From Actinomadura rudentiformis (GTDB taxonomy: Bacteria; Actinomycetota; Actinomycetes; Streptosporangiales; Streptosporangiaceae), in NCBI RefSeq assembly GCF_008923185.1, contig NZ_WBMT01000026.1, positions 116,921 through 180,920 on the forward strand: DNA of 64,000 nt, in the 5' to 3' direction. The number at the start of each line of letters is the position of its first letter. Positions within the stretch are counted from its first letter, which is position 1. The position numbers were made by a program, and so were the translations under genes. Shown piece after piece: positions 15,605 to 23,050 of the stretch. The notes under the pieces were generated by a model. That model saw only the letters and a list, made by a program, of their open reading frames with translations, searched no databases and was not told the origin of the DNA.

Positions 15605-17071
15605 ATGCCACCGGACGTCCACCCCGTCCATCACGCACACCGCAGGCATCGCGGGCTCGCGCTCGCCCTGCTCGTCACCGTCCAGTTCGTGCTCGTCCTC
15701 GACGCCTCGATCGTGAACGTCGCGCTCCCGGCCATCGGCAAGGACCTGCACTTCGACCAGGCCGACCTGTCCTGGGTCGCCAACGCCTACACGCTCACGT
15801 TCGGCGGGTTCCTGCTGTTCGGCGGCCGGATCGCCGACCTCGCCGGGCGCCGGCGGATGTTCGTCGTCGGCCTGACCCTCTTCACGGCCGCCTCGCTCGC
15901 CGGCGGCCTGGCGCCGACCTCGATGGCGCTGGTCGTGGCCCGTGCCGTCCAGGGACTCGGTGCCGCCCTGGTCGCCCCGGCGGCGCTGTCGCTGATCATG
16001 ACGCTGTTCGAGCCCGGGCCCGAACGCAACCGGGCGCTCGGGCTCTTCGGCGCCGTCGCGGGAGCCGGTGGCGCGGCCGGGGTGATCCTCGGCGGGCTGC
16101 TCACCGACGCGTTCGGCTGGGAGTCCGTGCTGTACGTGAACGTGCCGATCGGTGCCGTCGCCATCGGTCTCGCCCCGCTGCTGCTGCCGGAGGGCCGCGA
16201 CCGCGGCGTGCGCGGCTTCGATCTCCTCGGCGCCGTCTCGGCCACCGGCGGCCTCGCGTTGCTGGTCTACACGCTGGTCGACGCGAACGACACCGGATGG
16301 TCCTCGGCCCAGACGTACGGGCTGGGCGGGGTGGCGCTCGCGCTCATCGTCGCGTTCTTCGTGATCGAGGCGCGGATGAAGCATCCACTCGTACCGCTGC
16401 GGATCTTCCGGGTCCGGGAACTGCGCGGTGCCAACCTCGTCGCGGTGGCGATGACCATGTCGATCTTCCCGATGTTCTTCGTGATGACGCTCTACCTGCA
16501 GCAGGTGATGGGATACGGGCCGATCAAGGCCGGTCTCGGGCAGCTGCCGGTCGCGATCGCGATGGGCGCGGGCGCCGGGGCCGGCTCACAGCTGGTCACC
16601 CGGCTCGGCTACCGCGTGCCGCTGGTGGCGGGCCTCCTGGTCGCGGCTGCGGGACTCCTGTGGTTCGCCCGGATGCCCGCTCCGGACGGCCGCTACCTGG
16701 TCGACGTGTTCGGCCCGGCGGTCGTGATGGGCGTCGGCGGCGGCATCGTGTTCGTCGCCACGACGATCGCGGCGACGGCGGGCGCGTCGGCCGCCGAGTC
16801 CGGCCTGGCCTCGGGACTGATCAACACGACCCAGCAGGTCGGCGGCGCGCTGGGGCTGGCCGTCGCGGTGGCGGTGTCCACCGCCGTCACCGAGGACGCC
16901 TTCGCCTCCGGTGAACGCGTTCCCTCGGTGGCCCTCAACGAGGGCTTCCAGGCCGGGATGCTGGCCAGCGCGGGAATCGCCGTGCTGGGAGCCCTGCTCG
17001 CTCTCGTGCTCCTGCCGCGCCGGACGGCGAAGCCCACCGCGTCGGAGCCCGAGCCCGTCCTCACGCCCTGA
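15605..17071 (+). CDS. MFS multidrug efflux transporter (EmrB/QacA, 14-TM type)
   Basis: A 488-residue proton-coupled antiporter of the DHA2 group. About 14 hydrophobic segments are visible. Family motifs are NVALPAIGKDLHF in TM1, WVANAYTLTFGGFLLFGGRIADLAGRR split over TM2 and loop A, and VQGLGAALVAPA in TM4. The ATG follows TAGGAGCCTCC. Its promoter carries an operator for the divergent TetR. Substrates are not predictable. Confidence 0.93.
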   Translation: MPPDVHPVHHAHRRHRGLALALLVTVQFVLVLDASIVNVALPAIGKDLHFDQADLSWVANAYTLTFGGFLLFGGRIADLAGRRRMFVVGLTLFTAASLAGGLAPTSMALVVARAVQGLGAALVAPAALSLIMTLFEPGPERNRALGLFGAVAGAGGAAGVILGGLLTDAFGWESVLYVNVPIGAVAIGLAPLLLPEGRDRGVRGFDLLGAVSATGGLALLVYTLVDANDTGWSSAQTYGLGGVALALIVAFFVIEARMKHPLVPLRIFRVRELRGANLVAVAMTMSIFPMFFVMTLYLQQVMGYGPIKAGLGQLPVAIAMGAGAGAGSQLVTRLGYRVPLVAGLLVAAAGLLWFARMPAPDGRYLVDVFGPAVVMGVGGGIVFVATTIAATAGASAAESGLASGLINTTQQVGGALGLAVAVAVSTAVTEDAFASGERVPSVALNEGFQAGMLASAGIAVLGALLALVLLPRRTAKPTASEPEPVLTP

Positions 17072-17130
17072 GGGCTGGTCCGCCTCACGCCTGACGGGTG
17101 GTCCGCCTCACGCCCTGAGGGCTGGTCCGC
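17060..17130 (+). repeat. Three tandem repeats (24/23/24 bp), the first spanning a stop codon
   Basis: Units start at 17060, 17084 and 17107 (CTCACGCC-CTGAGGG-CTGGTCCGC pattern). The TGA of the MFS gene (17069-17071) is inside the first unit, so a TGA recurs in each copy. Confidence 0.85.
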
Positions 17131-17184
17131 CGACCGGCGGCGAACCGGCTGCCTCCCGCCCTATGCGGCCGGGGCGCCAGCCGG

Positions 17185-19341
17185 TCAGCGGACCTGCGGG
17201 GCCGTTTCCGGAGGGGTGGAGAACGTCCCCGTCCGGCGGATGGTCTGCCAGCGGAGCCGGGCACCCGCGACGGCTGTGACCATCGACTGGATGGTCACCA
17301 GGTACATCAGCTGCCGGTAGACGATCTGCTGGAGCGGGAGCACCCACAACGTACGGAGGGGCTCACCGTCCAGGCGCAGCGCGTACGCCCCGGCCAGCGC
17401 CTGGAGCAGCGTGAAGAACAGCCATGAGAGCGCGAGTTTGCCCGGGTCGAGGAAGTAGAGGCCGTAGAGGGTGAAGATGTCGACGGCGGGGGCGAAGAGC
17501 GGCAGCGCCACCTGGAAGACGGTCAGGTAGGGCAGGCAGCGGCGGCCGAAGTGTCCCGATCGGCCGCCCTGGAACAGCGAGCCGCGGTGTTTCCACATCG
17601 CCTGCAACGTCCCATAACACCAGCGGTAGCGCTGGCGCCAGAGCTGGCGGATCGAGGAGGGCGCCTCCGTCCACGCCAGGGCGGACTCCTCGTACACGAC
17701 CCGCCAGCCCTCGCGGCAGATCGCCATCGTGAGGTCGGTGTCCTCGGCGAGGGTGTCGTCGGACACGCCGCCGACCGAGGCCAGTGCCCGCCGCCGGAAC
17801 GCGCCGATCGCGCCCGGGATGGTCGGCATGCATTGCAGGACGTCGAACATCCGGCGGTCGAGGTTGAACCCGATCACGTACTCGATGTGCTGCCAGCGCC
17901 CGATGATCCCGCGCCGGTTGGCGACCTTGGTGTTGCCGCTCACCGCGCCCACCTGCGGATTGACCATCGGGGCGACGAGGTTGGCGAGCGTGTCACGCTG
18001 GAAGACGGTGTCGCCGTCCACCAGCACCACGATGTCGGCGCGGGCGGCCGCGATACCGGTGTTGAGCGCGCTCGGCTTGCCGCCGTTGGGCTTGCGGATG
18101 AGGCGGACGCCGTGAAGGGGGTTATGGGGAGGTGGGTGGGGCGTGAGCGAGTGGGCGATCTCGGCGGTGCGGTCGGTGGAGCCGTCGTCGACCACGATCA
18201 CCTCGATCGGCGCCTGGTAGTCGGTGTCGAGGAGGGAACGGATCGTCGCCTCGATGCCCGCCTCCTCGTTGTAGGCGGGCACGATCACCGACACGGGCGG
18301 GCTGAACACGGGCTGATGGCGCTGCGCACGGCGCTTGCGTAGCCGCCGGACCCGTCCGACGTGCACCCGGGCGAAGATCAGCAGGATGGCCAGCCGCAGC
18401 GCGGTGAGCACGGCCGCCACGGCGAACAGCAACGCCAGGGCGCCGATGATCCAGGACGAGCCGAGCTGCCCCCAGACCAGAGCCTTGCCGATCACCTTCT
18501 CGTCAGTGGAGGCGGGAGTGTTCCCCGGCGGCAGCCCGATCGCCTCGGAGACGGTGGTGAACTCATACCCCTTGCCTGCCAGCCGCGTCAGGATCGCCTC
18601 GACGCCCTTGACGGTCTCGGTGCGGTCGCCGCCCGAGTCGTGCAGCATGACGATCGCGCCGGCTCCGGCGCCCGCCCCGACGGCGCGTTCGACGATCTTG
18701 TCAATGCCGGGACGGGCCCAGTCCTCGGTGTCCCGGTCGGTGAACACCGTCAGATAACCCTGCTTGGCCGAGGACTGGGCGGCCTGCCACTGCGCGCCGG
18801 TGAGTCCGGACGGGGTGGAGGAGTACGGCTGCCGGATGAGGTTGGTGCTCCTGCCGGTGGCCCCGGCCAGGGCCCGCTGGGTGAGGTCCAGCTCCAGCTT
18901 GGTGCGCCAGGCGGGAGCCGAGCCCATGTCGATGTGCGTGTACGTGTGGTTGCCGATCTCGTGGCCTTCACGGATCATGCGGCGGGCCAGGCCGGGGTTC
19001 TTGGCGATGTTGGCGCCGATGGCGAAGAAGGTGGCGTGGGCGTTGTGCTTGCGCAGCACGTCCAGCAGTTGCGGTGTCCACTCCGGATCGGGGCCGTCGT
19101 CGAACGTCAGGGCGATCCTGCGGGGGAGCGGGCGGGCGCTGCGCAGCTCACCGTTGGTCAGGTTGAGCACCGCGCCTGCGCGGGTGGCCGCAGTCGGAGG
19201 CTCACCGGCGGTCCTGCCGGGGCCACCGGTGCCCTCGCCCATCTGGCCGCTGGCGAAACCATTCACCAGCAGGGCGATGGCCAGGGCCACCCCGGTGAGC
19301 AACAACAGGATCCAATGACCCTTGGGTTCGCGGTTCTCCAC
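17185..19341 (-). CDS. Polysaccharide deacetylase fused to a GT2 glycosyltransferase
   Basis: A 718-residue membrane protein. An N-terminal anchor (about 10-28) precedes an extracellular NodB deacetylase domain (about 70-270) with TFDDGPDP, HEIGNHTYTH and RQPYSS motifs, all zinc and catalytic residues present. After a membrane span (about 300-330) comes a cytosolic processive GT2 domain with DDGSTDRT, LVDGDT, EDTDLT and QRYRW, then several C-terminal spans. This domain pair would polymerise an amino-sugar chain and deacetylate it outside, like PgaC/PgaB or chitin synthase plus deacetylase in one protein. GTG start, 3 bp after the stop of the gene at 19345. Confidence 0.9.
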   Translation of the reverse strand: MENREPKGHWILLLLTGVALAIALLVNGFASGQMGEGTGGPGRTAGEPPTAATRAGAVLNLTNGELRSARPLPRRIALTFDDGPDPEWTPQLLDVLRKHNAHATFFAIGANIAKNPGLARRMIREGHEIGNHTYTHIDMGSAPAWRTKLELDLTQRALAGATGRSTNLIRQPYSSTPSGLTGAQWQAAQSSAKQGYLTVFTDRDTEDWARPGIDKIVERAVGAGAGAGAIVMLHDSGGDRTETVKGVEAILTRLAGKGYEFTTVSEAIGLPPGNTPASTDEKVIGKALVWGQLGSSWIIGALALLFAVAAVLTALRLAILLIFARVHVGRVRRLRKRRAQRHQPVFSPPVSVIVPAYNEEAGIEATIRSLLDTDYQAPIEVIVVDDGSTDRTAEIAHSLTPHPPPHNPLHGVRLIRKPNGGKPSALNTGIAAARADIVVLVDGDTVFQRDTLANLVAPMVNPQVGAVSGNTKVANRRGIIGRWQHIEYVIGFNLDRRMFDVLQCMPTIPGAIGAFRRRALASVGGVSDDTLAEDTDLTMAICREGWRVVYEESALAWTEAPSSIRQLWRQRYRWCYGTLQAMWKHRGSLFQGGRSGHFGRRCLPYLTVFQVALPLFAPAVDIFTLYGLYFLDPGKLALSWLFFTLLQALAGAYALRLDGEPLRTLWVLPLQQIVYRQLMYLVTIQSMVTAVAGARLRWQTIRRTGTFSTPPETAPQVR

Positions 19342-19344
19342 GAG

Positions 19345-19971
19345 TTAGCCGCTCTGTTCTTTCTTCTTCTTGCCGTGAGCCGGGGGTGAGGCCTGTGAAT
19401 TGCCGGGCCGGGTCGGCGTGGGGCTGGGTACCGGCGTGGCGGTGGACGGCGGCGTGGGGGCGGGCGCGGTGGTCGGCGGCACCTGGGGATTGGCGGTGGC
19501 GGGTGGCTGGGGCGCCGCGGACGGGTTGCCGGGTGCGGGCACCCCGTTCGACGGCAGGCCACCGTTCGAGGGAACGCCGTTGCCCGGGACCTGGTTCTGG
19601 GTGCCGCCGTTCGCCGACCCCGTTCCCGGACCGACCGGCCGGGGTGACTGGTCGCGGGTTCGCGGCTTGCCGTCCGGCCCGCGCTGGTCCCCATCGGTCG
19701 CCGACTTCCCGGCCGGCCAGGGGGTGAACGGCACCTCGGCGCCCGTGGACAGGTTCACGCCCACCACGACGAAGTATGCGATCAAGGCGATGCCGGCGAG
19801 GGCGCCGACGCCGCGGACGGTCCGGGCCCGGCGGCCGCTGCCGTCGACGAAGACGGGTCCCGTGGGCTCAGTGGGAGCCGGAGCGATGGTGACCGTGGTC
19901 ACAGGCTCTGGTGCGGATTCGTCCAGCCGGCGGGTCGCGTCGTCGTTGCCGGCGTGGGTTTCGATGCTCAC
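19345..19971 (-). CDS. Pro-rich single-pass membrane protein upstream of the GT2 fusion
   Basis: A 208-residue protein with a cytosolic N-terminus of about 45 residues, one membrane span (about 52-72) and a disordered extracellular tail very rich in Pro, Gly, Asn, Thr and Ser. It ends in a Lys-rich stretch (KKKKEQ). No domain is recognised. It is the first gene of a two-gene operon, 3 bp before the deacetylase-glycosyltransferase, so a role as a cell-wall-spanning partner of polysaccharide export is possible. GTG start. Confidence 0.75.
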   Translation of the reverse strand: MSIETHAGNDDATRRLDESAPEPVTTVTIAPAPTEPTGPVFVDGSGRRARTVRGVGALAGIALIAYFVVVGVNLSTGAEVPFTPWPAGKSATDGDQRGPDGKPRTRDQSPRPVGPGTGSANGGTQNQVPGNGVPSNGGLPSNGVPAPGNPSAAPQPPATANPQVPPTTAPAPTPPSTATPVPSPTPTRPGNSQASPPAHGKKKKEQSG

Positions 19972-20123
19972 GCAAACATCAGCGCCGCAACCACCCCGGG
20001 CGTCACACCCGATTTCGGGCGCACGGGAGAATCGCCGGGAAGCGTGCGGAAGGCGGCCGGGAACGGCCGTGGCCGTCGCGGGGTCGATCAGGTTAATCGT
20101 GGGAGATCGCCCGGGGCCTTGGC

Positions 20124-20129
20124 TACGGT
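20124..20129 (+). promoter_or_regulatory. Candidate -10 box of a leaderless promoter
   Basis: TACGGT, six bases before the ATG at 20136. Confidence 0.55.
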
Positions 20130-20135
20130 GAGGTC

Positions 20136-20942
20136 ATGACTTCCGAGTTGAGTCCCCGGAGCCGACGGCAGGGGCCCGCGACGTTGCGGGGAAGGGCCGT
20201 ACCGCAGACCACCACCGACCAGCGGCTGCTCGACGACCGAGGGCCCTCTGACTGGGTCCACGCCGACCCCTGGCGGGTGTTGCGGATCCAGGCGGAGTTC
20301 GTGGAGGGCTTCGGTCTGCTGGCCGAGCTGCCCAAGGCGGTCAGCATCTTCGGCAGCGCCCGGACCAAGCCCGACTCCGAGGAGTACAAGCTCGCCGAAC
20401 AGGTCGGCGCGCGGCTGGTGGACGAGGGCTACGCGGTGATCACCGGCGGCGGTCCGGGGATCATGGAGGCCGGCAACAAGGGCGCTGACGAGAACGGCGG
20501 CCTGTCGGTCGGGCTGGGCATCGAGCTGCCGTTCGAGCAGGGCATCAACCCCTACTGCGACATCTCGCTGGAGTTCCGCTACTTCTTCGTCCGCAAGACG
20601 ATGTTCGTGAAGTACTCGCAGGCCTTCGTGGTGCTGCCGGGGGGCTTCGGCACCCTCGACGAGCTCTTCGAGGCGATCACGCTCGTCCAGACCAAGAAGG
20701 TCACCCGCTTCCCGATCGTGCTGGTCGGCACGGAGTTCTGGGGCGGCCTGGTCGAGTGGATCAAGACCTCGCTGCTGTCCTCGGGCAAGATCTCGCCCGC
20801 CGACATCGACCTCTTCCACCTGACCGACGACCCCGAGGAGGTCGTCCGGGTGATCGTCGAGGCGCACGAGCAGCAGGCGCGGCGGCGCGAGGAGGAACAG
20901 GCCGTCCAGCAGACGGCGGCCGAAGGCGGGAACGGCACCTGA
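20136..20942 (+). CDS. LOG-family (TIGR00730) Rossmann-fold protein, long form
   Basis: A 268-residue cytosolic protein of the lysine-decarboxylase-like LOG family, which includes cytokinin nucleoside 5'-monophosphate phosphoribohydrolases. Diagnostic motifs are VITGGGPGIMEAGNKGA, RKTMFVKYSQAFVVLPGG and GGFGTLDELFE (about residues 110-185). An N-terminal extension of about 60 residues and a charged C-terminal helix flank the fold. It overlaps the next LOG gene as TGATG. In mycobacteria a single LOG gene occupies this place after dapE. Confidence 0.9.
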   Translation: MTSELSPRSRRQGPATLRGRAVPQTTTDQRLLDDRGPSDWVHADPWRVLRIQAEFVEGFGLLAELPKAVSIFGSARTKPDSEEYKLAEQVGARLVDEGYAVITGGGPGIMEAGNKGADENGGLSVGLGIELPFEQGINPYCDISLEFRYFFVRKTMFVKYSQAFVVLPGGFGTLDELFEAITLVQTKKVTRFPIVLVGTEFWGGLVEWIKTSLLSSGKISPADIDLFHLTDDPEEVVRVIVEAHEQQARRREEEQAVQQTAAEGGNGT

Positions 20943-21532
20943 TGGGATTCGCTGTCTGCGTGTTCTGCGCGTCCAGCAGCCGGATCGACGCGAAGTACCT
21001 CGACCTGGCCACCCAGGTCGGCACGGAACTGGCGGGCCGTGGCCACACCCTGGTCAGCGGCGGCGCCCAGGTCTCGTGCATGGGCGCGGTGGCCAGGGCC
21101 GCCCGCGCGGGCGGCGCCCGCACGATCGGCGTCATCCCCGAGGGACTGGTCAGCGTCGAGATCTCCGACGAGGACAACGACGAGCTGATCGTCACGCCGG
21201 ACATGCGTTCCCGCAAGGGTGAGATGGACCGGCGCAGCGACGCTTTCCTCATCCTCCCCGGTGGGATCGGCACGCTGGAGGAGCTGTTCGAGGTCTGGAC
21301 CGCGCGGGTGCTCGCCATGCACGAGAAGCCGGTCGTGATCCTCGACCCGTACGGCGTGTACGACCCGCTGCGCGAGCTCATGACGGGCCTCATGGACCAG
21401 GGCTTCGCCCGCGCCAAGATCTTCGACGCCATCGGCTGGACGGGCTCGGTGGACGAGGCGTTCGACTTGCTGGAACGCTCCCAACCGCGCATCGAGCCCA
21501 CCGCCGAGGACTACGCGGAGGCCGAGATCTGA
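20942..21532 (+). CDS. LOG-family (TIGR00730) Rossmann-fold protein, short form
   Basis: A 196-residue paralogue of the preceding protein. Motifs: CVFCASSSRID at the N-terminus, LVSGGAQVSCMGAVARAA, RKGEMDRRSDAFLILPGG and IGTLEELFEVW. This is the typical length of characterised phosphoribohydrolases. The GGG-G motif of the first copy is GGAQVSCMG here, so nucleotide handling may differ. The ATG overlaps the stop of the first copy, so expression is coupled. Confidence 0.9.
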   Translation: MGFAVCVFCASSSRIDAKYLDLATQVGTELAGRGHTLVSGGAQVSCMGAVARAARAGGARTIGVIPEGLVSVEISDEDNDELIVTPDMRSRKGEMDRRSDAFLILPGGIGTLEELFEVWTARVLAMHEKPVVILDPYGVYDPLRELMTGLMDQGFARAKIFDAIGWTGSVDEAFDLLERSQPRIEPTAEDYAEAEI

Positions 21533-21542
21533 GCTGTGCGCT

Positions 21543-21564
21543 GGGGGTTTCTCATCCGACCCCC
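21543..21564 (+). terminator. Hairpin after the LOG pair
   Basis: GGGGGT, ten-base loop, ACCCCC, right after the stop at 21532 and directly before the PHO box. Confidence 0.5.
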
Positions 21565-21568
21565 GGCG

Positions 21569-21586
21569 GTTCACTTCGCGTTCAGG
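21569..21586 (+). promoter_or_regulatory. PHO box (PhoP-binding direct repeat)
   Basis: GTTCACT, TCGC, GTTCAGG: two 7-bp units at 11-bp periodicity, close to the actinomycete GTTCACC-N4-GTTCACC consensus. It lies 48 bp before a PhoX-like phosphatase gene, where such a site is expected. Confidence 0.75.
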
Positions 21587-21634
21587 GGACGCGGCCAGGC
21601 TCCGGCGTGATCCCCTCAACGTGAAGGAGTCCCC

Positions 21635-22939
21635 ATGTCCGTGTCCCGTCGCGGGGTGATGAAGGGCGGCGCGGCAGGCGCGCTGTCCATCGCCCTGGCA
21701 GGCAGCCTCGAATCGGTCTTCCAGACGTCCGCGGGAGCCGAGACCTCCGGCTACGGCCCGCTCGTCCCCGACCCGAAGGGGATCCTCGACCTGCCGAAGG
21801 GCTTCTCGTACAAGACGCTCTCCGCCGAGGGCGACCTGATCGCGGACGGCGTCACGGTGCCGGGCAAGCACGACGGCATGGCCACCTACCCCGGCCGGCG
21901 CCACGACACGCTCCGCCTGGTCCGCAACCACGAGCAGACGGCCAGCGGCGTGAAGCCGGTCGCGCCCGCGGAGCTGGTGTACGACCCGGCCGCGTTCGGC
22001 GGCACCACCACCCTGGAGGTCGACCGGCACGGCAACCTGGTCGACCAGCAGATCAGCCTCGCCGGCACCTCCACCAACTGCGCCGGCGGGCGCACCCCCT
22101 GGGGGACCTGGCTGACCTGCGAGGAGACCGAGGGCTTCGCCGCGCAGACCAAGTCGCACGGCTGGGTGTTCGAGGTCGACCCGCGCGGCAAGCGCACCAA
22201 GCCCGTCCCGATCACGGGCATGGGCCGTTTCGCCCACGAGGCCGTGGCCATCGACCCGCACACTCACACGGCCTACCTGACCGAGGACGCCAGCAAGCCG
22301 TTCGGCCTCTTCTACCGGTTCCGGCCCCGCGCCCACCGCGGCGAATACCACTCCTACCTGGAGGGCGGCCGTCTGGAGGCGATGAACGTACGGGACCTGC
22401 CCGACCTCTCCATGGTCCAGGAACCCGGCGCCACGTTCCACTGCCGCTGGGTCAAGGTGCCCGACCCCTCGGCGGCCGCCACGTCCACCCGCAAGCAGTT
22501 CGAGACGATCACCCGCAGCCAGAAGCTCGAAGGCGCCTGGTGGGGCCACGGCAAGGCCTACTTCGTGGCGAGCTACTCCCGTAAGTCCGACGGCGCCGCC
22601 GCCGACCACGCGGGCCAGGTCTGGAAGTACGACCCGCACCAGAACACGATCGAGCTCGAACTGGTCTTCAAGGCCGGCGGCAAGTTCGACGGCCCTGACA
22701 ACATCACCGTCTCCCCGTACGGCGGCGGTGTGATCCTCGCTGAGGACGGCGACGGCGAGCAGTTCCTCATCGGCACCACCCGCAAGGGCGAGCCGTTCGC
22801 GTTCGGCCGCAACGCGCTGAACGACAGCGAGTTCGCCGGGGTCACGTTCTCCCCGGACGGCCGCACGCTCTACGCCAACCGCCAGACACCGGGCGTGACC
22901 TTCGCGATCACCGGCCCTTGGCACCGCCTGCACCGCTGA
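21635..22939 (+). CDS. Tat-exported PhoX-family phosphatase (DUF839)
   Basis: A 434-residue secreted protein. The N-terminus SRRGVMKGG followed by a hydrophobic stretch and ending near SAGAE is a twin-arginine signal. PhoX enzymes are iron-calcium alkaline phosphatases of beta-propeller type. Family features include LVRNHEQT, STNCAGGRTPWGTWLTCEET (Cys and EE near residues 150-170), GRFAHEAVA, YLTEDAS and NITVSPYGG. Shine-Dalgarno AAGGAG precedes the ATG. The PHO box upstream indicates induction by phosphate starvation. Confidence 0.9.
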   Translation: MSVSRRGVMKGGAAGALSIALAGSLESVFQTSAGAETSGYGPLVPDPKGILDLPKGFSYKTLSAEGDLIADGVTVPGKHDGMATYPGRRHDTLRLVRNHEQTASGVKPVAPAELVYDPAAFGGTTTLEVDRHGNLVDQQISLAGTSTNCAGGRTPWGTWLTCEETEGFAAQTKSHGWVFEVDPRGKRTKPVPITGMGRFAHEAVAIDPHTHTAYLTEDASKPFGLFYRFRPRAHRGEYHSYLEGGRLEAMNVRDLPDLSMVQEPGATFHCRWVKVPDPSAAATSTRKQFETITRSQKLEGAWWGHGKAYFVASYSRKSDGAAADHAGQVWKYDPHQNTIELELVFKAGGKFDGPDNITVSPYGGGVILAEDGDGEQFLIGTTRKGEPFAFGRNALNDSEFAGVTFSPDGRTLYANRQTPGVTFAITGPWHRLHR

Positions 22940-22945
22940 CGGTCC

Positions 22946-22974
22946 GCCCCCTGCGGTCAGTGATCGCGGGGGGC
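22946..22974 (+). terminator. Hairpin after the PhoX-like gene
   Basis: GCCCCC at 22946-22951 pairs with GGGGGC at 22969-22974; TGCG and CGCG inside may extend the stem. No T-tract. Confidence 0.5.
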
Positions 22975-23050
22975 GTCCTCCGTGGTCATGCGCCTTCACC
23001 CTCCAGGACATGGCACGATCGTTCATGGGAAGGCGTAGACAGATCGGAGC

